Below, in pieces: positions 1 through 7,564 of a DNA stretch of 11,281 bases. Source of the DNA: Salpingoeca rosetta. Lineage: Eukaryota > Opisthokonta > Choanoflagellata > Craspedida > Salpingoecidae. Within the stretch, counting starts at the first letter, position 1. Every line of letters starts with the position of its first letter. Both the position numbers and the translations under genes were made by a program. The notes under the pieces are model-generated. The model saw only the letters and a list, made by a program, of their open reading frames with translations. It was not told the origin of the DNA and ran no database searches. The stretch spans positions 142,166 to 153,446 of the forward strand of contig NW_004754895.1 of assembly GCF_000188695.1 (NCBI RefSeq), read 5' to 3'.

Positions 1-41
<41 letters not shown>
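1..41. repeat. (AAC)13 microsatellite
   Basis: Perfect trinucleotide run of thirteen AAC units plus two bases at the left edge of the window. It may continue outside. No reading frame through it connects to a recognisable gene. Confidence 0.97.
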
Positions 42-361
42 GGACACTCAGCCGCTGATACATGAACGGGCGAGGGTTCACTCTGTGAGTGCATGATGAC
101 ACATAGACAACCCTCTGTCGCGCATGTGTGAATGACCATGTCTCTCGCGCCTCGCTTCACTTCCCGGCCTCTCATGTAGTTTGTAGCAATGTCACGGTCG
201 TGTGGTGGTGTGATATCACTTGTTCCGTTGTTTGGTGCATCCAATCCACTCTGATTCGTTCAATGCCACTTTTAGTTGTGCATGTGTGTGGGTTGTGCTC
301 GGGCGCGTTTCTTGGCTCTTTTCTCGTGCGTGCCCAATCCTCTCGAGTGTATCTTCTTTCA

Positions 362-459
<98 letters not shown>

Positions 460-463
460 AGTG
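42..463. other. Unassigned non-coding stretch downstream of the ankyrin gene
   Basis: I see no protein family match on either strand. Open frames here owe their length to the GT run at 365-457. The part nearest 463 is presumably 3' untranslated region of the minus-strand ankyrin gene. No AATAAA-type poly(A) signal stands out on that strand. The rest (42-360) could belong to a neighbouring gene's untranslated region or intron. Confidence 0.5.
365..457. repeat. (GT)46 microsatellite
   Basis: Uninterrupted GT dinucleotides over about 93 bp. It starts seven bases beyond the ankyrin stop codon, so in that gene's transcript it would read as a (CA)n tract at the very start of the 3' untranslated region. 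Confidence 0.97.
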
Positions 464-898
464 CTAGACGAAGATGGCTAGCTGGGCGTAGTGTCCGGTG
501 CGCGTGTGTAAAGGCTCCCTCAACTGACCAAGGTCCTGCGTGAACACCGACTGCTGCTCAGTGAGTTGCTGGTGCTGTGACAGCTGCTGTTGATACTGTG
601 CGATGTGGTCGCCCCCACTTTGCTCCTGCTGCTGCAGCTGCAAAGCCTGCTCCTTCTCCAGCTGCTTCCTGTGCGCGGCCATGAGCTGTTGTCGCAGCGC
701 GAGGCCCCTGAACGCCTCAAACACCGTCTGGGACGGCAGCAGGCGGATGCCGGCCGCCTTGTCCGCATAGATGTGTTCCGGTGCGCTGCAGACGGGAGAA
801 AAGAAAGGTGGGGTGGTGATGGTGTGATGGTGGGATGGTGGGATGGTAAAATGGTGAGGTGGTGGTGGGCGTGGTGTGAGTACAGGAATAATGCGCGT

Positions 899-976
<78 letters not shown>

Positions 977-1920
977 ACACACACACACACCACAACACAA
1001 CACACACACACACACACACACACCACAACACACCCTGTTGCCTTTGGGTAGAGCTGGGTCATGATGTCCTTGATGAGGGTGGTGCCCGGAACAGCGACGG
1101 CGGAGATGGTAAGGCGCTCATGTACAAGGGCCACGTCAAAGAAGGTGTTGTCGGCCGTCATTTCTGGTGGTGGTGTGCTCACGTTGGGCTGTTCGGTGTG
1201 GGGCATGCCCTGAGGTGCTGCCGTGTTCATGCCGTCCCCCTTCTCCTGCTCCGTGCCGCCTTTGTCGTCCTGGCCCCGTTGTTGCGTGTCCGTCTGTGCT
1301 GTCGGCAGCTTGGGTGCGCGTGCGTAGAAGAACTCGGGGTACTTGAGGTAGGATGGCACAAACCCGGGCTTGTCGGCGTCAGGGCCAGTCTGCTTCTCCT
1401 GCTGCTCGTCTGGGTCCACGCCAAAGAGCGCTGCGCACGACTGGTGCACGATGTCTGCCGGTGTCTTGCCGTCCTTGTTTGTGCGCTGTGGGTCTGCGCC
1501 GTTTTGCAGCAAGCACTCGACGACGGCCTTGTGTCCGCGCTTTGCAGCCCAGTGCAGTGGTGTCCTGCGTTGATGATGAAGGTGGAAGAAGACACAGGAA
1601 GAGTGCGGTGTTGTTTGTGGCAGCGACGTGGAAGTGAGTTCAGGGTAGTTGGGGCCGGGGTAGAGCGATGAGGGCTGAGGGAAGGACAAGGCCAGAAGCA
1701 ACCCACCCCTGCGCGGAGAAGGGATGACTGACGAGCAAGACAGCAGCAGCAGGACTCTCATGAGTCATACACACACACACACTCACCATCCGTTAACTTT
1801 GTTGGCCGTGTTTGGGTCCGTGCCTGCGAGAAGCAAGGTCGTGACAGTGTCGAGATCCCCTGCACACGCCGCTTCCATCAACGCATCCTGGCGTCGCACA
1901 CGCACTGGCAGACTTGACAT
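464..1920 (-). CDS. ANKRD40: ANKRD40-like ankyrin repeat protein, three exons
   Basis: Exons on the minus strand are 1920-1787, 1564-1034 and 785-464, which sum to 987 nt (328 residues plus TAG). Donors are GTGAGT at 1786 and GTGTGT at 1033. Acceptors are CGCAG and CTGCAG. Both junctions are phase 2 and keep the frame. Splicing exon 1 to 2 creates NGWTPLHWAAKRGH at residues 43-56, a textbook ankyrin helix pair, with a flanking repeat at residues 13-40 and the end of another to about 83. Then follow GFVPSYLKYPEFFY (about 112-125), a low-complexity acidic/Gln linker, a conserved-looking block near 185-260, and a Gln-rich coiled tail. The NGWT-LHWA and FVP-YL motifs at this spacing recall animal ANKRD40, which is poorly characterised; I recognise it from memory. 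No catalytic residues are expected; it is probably a cytosolic or nuclear interaction protein. It is divergent with the AFG1 gene. The exact C-terminal end is the least certain part. Confidence 0.84.
897..1031. repeat. (CA)n microsatellite inside ankyrin intron 2
   Basis: About 71 bp of pure CA from 900, then an imperfect CA/CAA stretch to 1031. It lies in the intron spanning 786-1033 and reads as (GU)n in the minus-strand transcript, beginning directly at the 5' splice site. Confidence 0.95.
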
Positions 1921-2018
1921 GGTGCTCGTGTGTGTGTCCCCTTTTTTTTTTTTTTCCTTCTTTGCCTTGTGCTTGTTGTGTGCGCTTTTCTCACACACGC
2001 ACCAACCACGCGCAAAGG
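1921..2018. promoter_or_regulatory. 98-bp divergent intergenic region
   Basis: This separates the start codon of the ankyrin gene (1920, minus) from the first ATG of the AFG1 gene (2019, plus). It holds a T14 tract at 1942-1955 inside a longer pyrimidine stretch and a short CACACAC. There is no TATA box. The spacing suggests a shared bidirectional promoter or overlapping 5' untranslated regions. That role is inferred from position only. Confidence 0.45.
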
Positions 2019-2044
2019 ATGATGATGATGATGATGATGATGAT
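2018..2044 (+). repeat. (GAT)9 giving nine tandem ATG codons
   Basis: Nine GAT units read in the AFG1 frame as nine successive ATG codons (2019-2045), so the microsatellite forms the translation start itself. Any of the nine may initiate; all are in frame with the presequence that follows. Confidence 0.93.
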
Positions 2045-2710
2045 GCGAGTGGCAGCCAGCAGAGGGCTGGTGCGCGTGGTGACGGGCGTGAGCGCTGGGA
2101 GAAGAATAGAGGGCGCAGCGGCAGCAGCAGTAGCGACAGTGCACAGCACAGCACGGAGCTGGCTGTCATCATCGTCGTGTTCATGCAGGGCGACCAGCAA
2201 CAGCAGCAACGACACAAACGACGACAACAGTGGTGTGCCGATGGTGATTGGGCCCGTGCGGGCTCACTACGATGAGCAGGTCCGCCTTGACCGCTTACAG
2301 GAGAACGCAGCGCAGGTGACGCTGTGCGACGCCTTGGACGCGCTGCTCACCCACGTCAACGCCACAGTCCCGGACGAGGCGCCACCGCACCACGCGCGGT
2401 CCTCGAAGCCGGCGTCCCACTGGTCGTCCCGGCTCCTGGGCGCATTTGGGCTGTCCAAGGGCCGGCAGACAACAAGCATCAACGACCTGCCGGAGCATTC
2501 CCAGGGGCTGTACATCTACGGCAGCGTGGGGTCCGGCAAGACCATGCTGATGGACGTGTTCTATGACCATGTCAAGACCCCGCGCAAGCTGCGCTCCCAC
2601 TTCCACCCCTTTATGCTGGACGTGCACGCGCGCATCCACGAGAAGAAGCTTGCTGTAGGTTTGCATGTGTGCTGGTCTGAAAGTGATGAAACAGACGCGC
2701 TGTGGTTTCA

Positions 2711-2746
<36 letters not shown>

Positions 2747-2776
2747 TGTATCTGTCTGTATCTGTCTGTATCTGTC

Positions 2777-2807
<31 letters not shown>

Positions 2808-3611
2808 CTGTGTGTGTGTAAGTAAGTAACACATCTACGCCGCATCGTGTTCTGTGATTGTGTACTGTCTCGCACCTCCGCTCATCACGCACACACGCAC
2901 GCATCACACACACACACACATGCACACACATCACACACACACACATCACACACACACACACACATCACACACACATATGCCACGATCCCTTCTCCCTTTC
3001 CCATCCCCCGTCATCGCAGGGCATTGCGGATCCCATGCCGCCAGTTGCGGATGATCTCATTGATGAGGCGCAGGTGCTCTGCTTCGACGAGTTCCAGGTC
3101 AGCGGCGGCACAGCGCGATCGCTGCAGAGTTGCTCCCTTCACACTCAAAAACACACGCATACATACACACGCGCGCGCACACACACACGCACACTTTTCG
3201 ACGACGTTCCTCACACCATCCATTCCCCCCCCCCACACACACACGCACACGCACGCACACCAGGTGACGGATGTTGCTGATGCAATGATCCTGCGGCGGC
3301 TGTTCACGCTGCTGTTTGAGCGGGGCGTAATCTTGGTCGCCACATCCAACCGCCCGCCACCAGAGCTGTACAAGGGCGGCCTCCAGCGCAGCCAGTTTGT
3401 GCCGTTTATCGCTCTGCTAGAGCGGCAGACGCGCGTCATTGCCATGAGCAGCGAGGTCGACTACCGCCTTGGCGGCAACCTCACCACCCACGCACAGCCC
3501 ACGTTCCTCCACCCGCTCACAGATACAAACAAGGCGGCGTTTCACGACCTGTACACCGCCATGTGCGCACGCGAGAACAAGGACCCAGAGCCAATGACCA
3601 TCCACTTTAAG
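2019..3611 (+). CDS. AFG1L: AFG1/AFG1L-type mitochondrial AAA+ ATPase, C-terminus missing
   Basis: Exons are 2019-2654, 3020-3097 and 3264 to 3611 (or 3672). Both junctions are phase 0, with donors GTAGGT and GTCAGC. The N-terminus after the Met run is rich in Arg, Ala and Ser with few acidic residues, like a mitochondrial targeting sequence. Family blocks follow in order: GPVRAHYDE (about 106), Walker A GSVGSGKT at 2520-2543 (residues 168-175), [30 protein letters not shown], Walker B LCFDEFQ in exon 2, joined to [14 protein letters not shown] in exon 3, then the sensor and arginine-finger region [19 protein letters not shown] and the VDYR block. AFG1 proteins are matrix-facing AAA+ ATPases linked to turnover and quality control of mitochondrial proteins. 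The usual final 110 or so residues, including the FxxLC and PLGAxDY blocks, are not found. From 3611 the sequence stops looking like AFG1 and the next recognisable exon belongs to another family. See the junction entry. Confidence 0.88.
2715..2828 (+). repeat. (GT)n with TCTGTA repeats in AFG1 intron 1
   Basis: A GT run, three to four TCTGTA/TCTG units, and a second GT run, within the intron 2655-3019. It is followed 60 bp later by CA repeats that could pair with it in RNA. Confidence 0.93.
2888..2975 (+). repeat. (CA)n in AFG1 intron 1
   Basis: CA dinucleotides broken by occasional T or G, in the 3' half of intron 1. It ends about 45 bp before the acceptor at 3019 and is complementary to the GT run at 2715-2828. 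Confidence 0.92.
3155..3262 (+). repeat. Interrupted (CA)n in AFG1 intron 2
   Basis: Two CA-rich blocks (about 3155-3193 and 3234-3262) flank a unique stretch containing a C10 run. The second block runs right up to the CACCAG acceptor at 3263. The intron spans 3098-3263. Confidence 0.88.
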
Positions 3612-3672
3612 GCAAGCGGGATGCAGGGGAGAGGGAAGGATGCCATCCTTCCAACCCTTTGGCAGCGGCAAG
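3612..3672 (+). other. Junction segment between AFG1 and FG-GAP coding sequence
   Basis: Directly after the last AFG1-like codon (AAG at 3609-3611) stands GCAAGC, a good match to the minor GC-AG donor. No GT occurs until 3673. Read through in the AFG1 frame the segment gives unfamiliar residues. In another frame, ATG at 3640 opens [11 protein letters not shown], which ends at AAG before GTGTCT and joins in phase 0 to the FG-GAP exon at 3920. The segment is therefore either the start of an intron or the first short FG-GAP exon. A TGA at 3595-3597 blocks that second frame further upstream. Confidence 0.5.
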
Positions 3673-3760
<88 letters not shown>

Positions 3761-4076
3761 GTGTGTGTGTGTGTGCACGGTTTTTTTTTTTGGTGTGGGT
3801 GTGTGCGCGTGCGTGTGTCTGTGTGTCTGTGTCTACCCTTGCACCTCCTCTCCCCTCCTTTTCCCCACCCGCTTGTTCCCACCTCTGGCCGCTGTTCCCT
3901 TGCCCGCCTCCGCCCCCAGGTGGCCATGCTCAACCTGACGACGGCAAACTGGCCCAGCCCAACGCTCAAGGAGTTTTCCTGCGACTTCAAATGGCCCAAC
4001 AAGGTGCGCGAATGTGTGTGTGTGTGTGTCTGTGTGTCTGAGCGTGTGTGTGTGTGCGTGTGTTTATGTGTGTCTG

Positions 4077-4125
<49 letters not shown>

Positions 4126-5536
4126 GTGTGTGCGTGTATGTGTGTATCCTTTGGCTATGTTCATACGTCAATCGTGTTTGTGAGGCTCCTGCGAAAAGAC
4201 AAACACACGCAACAACACGACAAACGCATGTGTACAGGTGTCGTATGTGCCCCCTGGAACCATTGGACGCGACGACGCAATCCTTGTGCCAGACGGCTTT
4301 CTTGTGCCAGGTGAGGAAGGAAAACGGCACCAGCAATGCATGCATGACGACAAACAAGCAGCTGCCACGATAGACCCACACACGCCCGTGTGAGCCACTC
4401 ACCAAAGCATGCACCGTGCATGCATTCTTCTTGTCTTTCCACTCTAACACACACACAACAACAACAACACATAAACACTCTCTCCGCGCAGGCAAGTCGA
4501 CTGGCAGTGTCTCGATCATCTACAACCCCTTTTCAGGCAGCCCCTCATGCGTGAAGCTCACCACGGACAAGAACGGCTACTTCTACCACATGGGTATCTG
4601 GCGGGACATGAACCACGACGGCCGCCTTGACCTCCTCACCGCGCGTGTCAACAAACCCATCATCGGGCGCAGCACCGGCGAGCTCCTCTGGCTCGAGCAG
4701 CCGCCAGCCAACCCACTCTCGTGCGTGTGTGTGTCTGTGTGTCTGTGTGTCTGTGTGTGTCTGTGTGTGTCTGTGTGTGTGTGTGTCTGTGTGTGTGTGT
4801 ATGTGTCTGTGTGTCTGTGTGTATCTGTGTGTGTGCGTTTATGTTCACGTGTGTGCCTGATTATATGGTGCATGTACTCTTTCTGCGTTCACGCCCGTGG
4901 AACGCGCGACAAATGTCATTCTCACACGCTGTAATCACCATCCCACCCCTTCCTCTATGCTCCTTTCCTCTCATCTCCAACACTGCAGCAATGTGCCGTG
5001 GAAAGAGCACGTTATCACACAGGGGCCAGAAGTCATCTTCAAACTCCTCAGCCAGGCCGATTTCACACCGCAAGGTATGCGTGCTGCATGGTTTTGTACT
5101 TGTACATGCTTGTTCAAGCTCCACTCCCCCTTCGCAGAGTAAGCAAGCTACTCGGCTGCCTTTCACACTGCGCACCCTCGCTCACATCACCATCACTTGA
5201 TGACGTGGACACGCGCCGACCCCCTTGCCACTGAACAGCTCCGGATGCGAGCGTGTTGTATGTGGTGGCCGCGCAATACTTCAACCCTAAGGTTGCCATG
5301 TACCAACTGAACGAGAACGGAACATTCCTCCAGTCCTTTGTCGTCGACGGCACGTGCGGCTCAACAGAGGACGTGCATGTAAGTTGGGCGGGGAGGGGTT
5401 GCGAGTAACGTATGTGTGTGGAGGGTATTGTGTGTTGTTGTTGGTGGTTGGTTGGTTGGTTGTTGTTGTTGTTTAAGTTGTTGTTGTTGTTGTTGTTGGT
5501 CAGTTGTTGGTCAGTTGTTGGTCAGTTGTTGGTCGG

Positions 5537-5574
<38 letters not shown>

Positions 5575-5820
5575 GGTTGGTTGGTTGGTTGGTTGTTGTT
5601 GTTGTACCTGTCTCTTGCACTCTCTGCCTGTGTTGCTGTGGCTGCTTCTCTCGTTGCGTTCGTGCTTCCGTCTCATTTCAGGATGTGTTGCACCCGCCTC
5701 AGTGTCACATTGCTCTGTCTTACCCCACCAACTTCTCTTGGTCCTCTCTCAGGTGATTGATCTGGACGGCGACGGCCGCAGGGAACTGCTCGTCAACACC
5801 CACCTCGGTGGCAAAGGTGC

Positions 5821-5856
<36 letters not shown>

Positions 5857-7117
5857 GGAGGCCTTGGCTTGTGGTACAGACTGAGTGTCAACACTGCAAC
5901 GTGACAGAAGAGTGCACACACAAATACGCACACGCGTATATGCATGTATACAAACGCATGCATCACATGACTCACTCACCCACTCGCACACACTCTCTCT
6001 CACTTACACTCTCACTCACTCACTCACTCACACACACACACTCTCTCTCTCTCTCTCACACACACACTCACTCACTCACTCACTCACATGACTCACTCAC
6101 TCACTCACTCACTCACTCACTCACTCACTCACTCACTCACTCACTCACATGACTCACTCACTCACTCACTCACTCACTCACTCACTCACTCACATGACTC
6201 ACTCACTCACTCACTCACTCACTCACTCACTCACACACTCACACACACACACACTCACTCACTCACTCACTCACTCACTCACTCACTCATTCATTCATTC
6301 ACCTCACATCACATCACCTCACCTCACCTCACCTCACCTCACATACCGTTACATCCACGTACGCGTCACATACGCATCCCAGGCGGGTCTGTGTTTGCGT
6401 ACGACCTGCCCTCGTCCCCTGCCGGTACCTATCGCCGCCGCACCCTCGCCACCAACTTCCCCGTCACAGAGCCCGGCCCAAACCAGGCCTCCCCTGGCTT
6501 CCTCACCCCCTATCTGCTGTCGTCGGCCGCGCCACGGCCCTCCATCCTCGTGGCTGGCGATGGCTCCCGTGCCGCCTACAACCTCTTTCCAAACGGCGAC
6601 GCTTACAACAGGTCTGGCTCTAGCGCGTGTCGTGGGAGTTGGGGGGCGGTCAAGGGCTGCTATCAGTGTGGATTGGTGGGCAGATTAATGTCCAAATGTG
6701 TGCCTTGCTGTCCTGCCATCTGTATGTGTGTGTCTGCGATTGCGTTTATGCCAGTGAATCTATGTCTGCGTGTCTGTGCACGTGTTTGCGCGTCTTGTAC
6801 CGCAATGGCGCCGCCCCGTGCATCACGTCCCCTTATGCCCCGTCGTGTCACACCGCTTTTTGAACGCGAGCAGAACGACAATCGTGGACGTGAACGGCGT
6901 TGTCGGCGTTGTCGCAGCACACACTGACAAGGTATGGCTTGAGGGGAAGGCGGTGGGAGCGTACTTGTTGTGTATGTGTGTGTGTTAACACACCAAGTAT
7001 GCTCACTCTGACATCCCCCCGCGCCAAACATATACACCATTGCAGGCTGGAGTGTTGCAGACTGCGTTTGTGCCAAACTACGACGGTGGCTCCATCCTCG
7101 TATACACCGTGAAGTAG
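3640..7117 (+). CDS. FG-GAP/VCBS-type beta-propeller protein, about ten exons
   Basis: Exons: 3640-3672 (uncertain), 3920-4003, 4238-4310, 4492-4720, 4989-5074, 5239-5378, 5753-5816, 6383-6611, 6874-6931 and 7046-7117. They sum to 1068 nt (355 residues plus TAG). Every intron is GT-AG and phase is kept at all nine junctions. The product has two calcium-loop-like blade motifs, [11 protein letters not shown] (from 4605) and [10 protein letters not shown] (from 5759), plus GELLWLEQP and [16 protein letters not shown], typical of secreted or surface FG-GAP propellers. The last blade ends [10 protein letters not shown]. Its substrate or ligand is unknown. No signal peptide or transmembrane helix is visible, which is odd for this class and suggests that the true 5' end is missing. 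An in-frame alternative joins AFG1 residue 3611 by a GC-AG intron straight to 3920. Exons from 3920 on are well supported; the start is not. Confidence 0.8.
3673..3775 (+). repeat. (GT)n-(GTCT)n-(GT)n compound microsatellite
   Basis: About 50 bp of GT, nine or so GTCT units (about 3723-3759), then GT again. It is followed by a T-tract at 3781-3791 and a strong pyrimidine tract leading to the acceptor at 3919. The GT run starts at the putative donor itself. Confidence 0.95.
4014..4144 (+). repeat. Imperfect (GT)n at the 5' end of an FG-GAP intron
   Basis: GT dinucleotides with scattered C and A interruptions, starting ten bases after the donor GTGCGC at 4004, in the intron 4004-4237. Confidence 0.93.
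4721..4852 (+). repeat. Imperfect (GT)n / TCTGTGTG repeat at the 5' end of an FG-GAP intron
   Basis: Begins at the donor GTGCGT itself and consists of repeated GTGTGTCT-like units. It is in the intron 4721-4988. Confidence 0.93.
5433..5605 (+). repeat. (TTG)n/(TTGG)n array with a tandem 11-mer
   Basis: Fills the middle of the intron 5379-5752. TTG and TTGG units surround three to four copies of the 11-mer TCAGTTGTTGG at about 5499-5535. The intron has a consensus GTAAGT donor and a CTCAG acceptor. Confidence 0.92.
5822..5854 (+). repeat. (CAG)11 just inside an FG-GAP intron
   Basis: Eleven CAG units starting five bases after the exon end at 5816 (intron 5817-6382). Retained in frame it would encode polyglutamine. 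Phase agreement of the flanking exons and the GGKG / GGSVFAY join argue that it is spliced out. Confidence 0.9.
5965..6345 (+). repeat. (CTCA)n satellite-like array
   Basis: Mostly CTCA tetranucleotides, broken by CA dinucleotides, CTCT, and a recurring CACATGACTCAC block at 5964, 6085, 6146 and 6191. It ends in CATTCATT and TCACC/TCACA variants. It makes up most of the 566-bp intron 5817-6382, the longest in the window. Confidence 0.95.
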
Positions 7118-7564
7118 AGACTTGCAGGGCATTGTGGACAAAGAAAGCTTTTTGGTTTGCAGCAACTTGGCTTGAGCACAAGGTTTGAATTGTGTGGCAT
7201 GTGTCCTTGTATTCTTGTATTGTGGCGGAGACGGAATGAACGCTGATGTAACTGTGTTGTTGCTGTGCAGTGATGGGATGTGAGATCCACCATACTGAGG
7301 ACGAAAGAAAGAAAGAGACAACGGAAGAATGAAACATGGTTGTAACTAGAGTGGAGACGGAAAGCCAAGAGAAAGACCAACCACAAACGATGCGGGGTGG
7401 CGGGAACAATGAAATGGAACGCAACGCAAGTGCAAACATATGTAAACGAACTGCAACGAACTGCAACATCCACAACAGTCCAAAGGATGATGTAGGTGAT
7501 GACAGAATTCGCGGTCACATCACAACATGACAGTGGCAACAACCACACACGATGAACTCGGCTG
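7118..7564. other. Convergent intergenic region with both 3' untranslated regions
   Basis: Lies between the stop codon of the FG-GAP gene (plus) and that of the kinase gene (minus). It is more AT-rich than the exons, has a short purine stretch near 7300-7320, and contains no microsatellite. I find no convincing open frame and no AATAAA or ATTAAA hexamer on either strand, so the poly(A) sites are not placed. Confidence 0.6.

Noticed and set aside
128..543. Plus-strand open frames rich in Cys-Val dipeptides
   Set aside because: They are translations of the (GT)n run with no conserved flanks. The same artefact appears at every GT or CA tract in the window.
1565..1786. Minus-strand frame opening at 1761 with a hydrophobic, signal-peptide-like start that runs into the ankyrin exon
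   Set aside because: It lies in a well-formed intron (GTGAGT to CGCAG), and splicing that intron restores the consensus NGWTPLHWAA across the join.
3098..3263. Read-through of AFG1 intron 2 as coding
   Set aside because: Continuing past FDEFQ in frame gives a His-Thr repeat ending in a stop, whereas splicing gives the family sequence VTDVADAM.
5884..6300. Long Leu-Thr-His-Ser repeat open frames
   Set aside because: Pure CTCA microsatellite translation inside an intron whose flanking exons join in phase.
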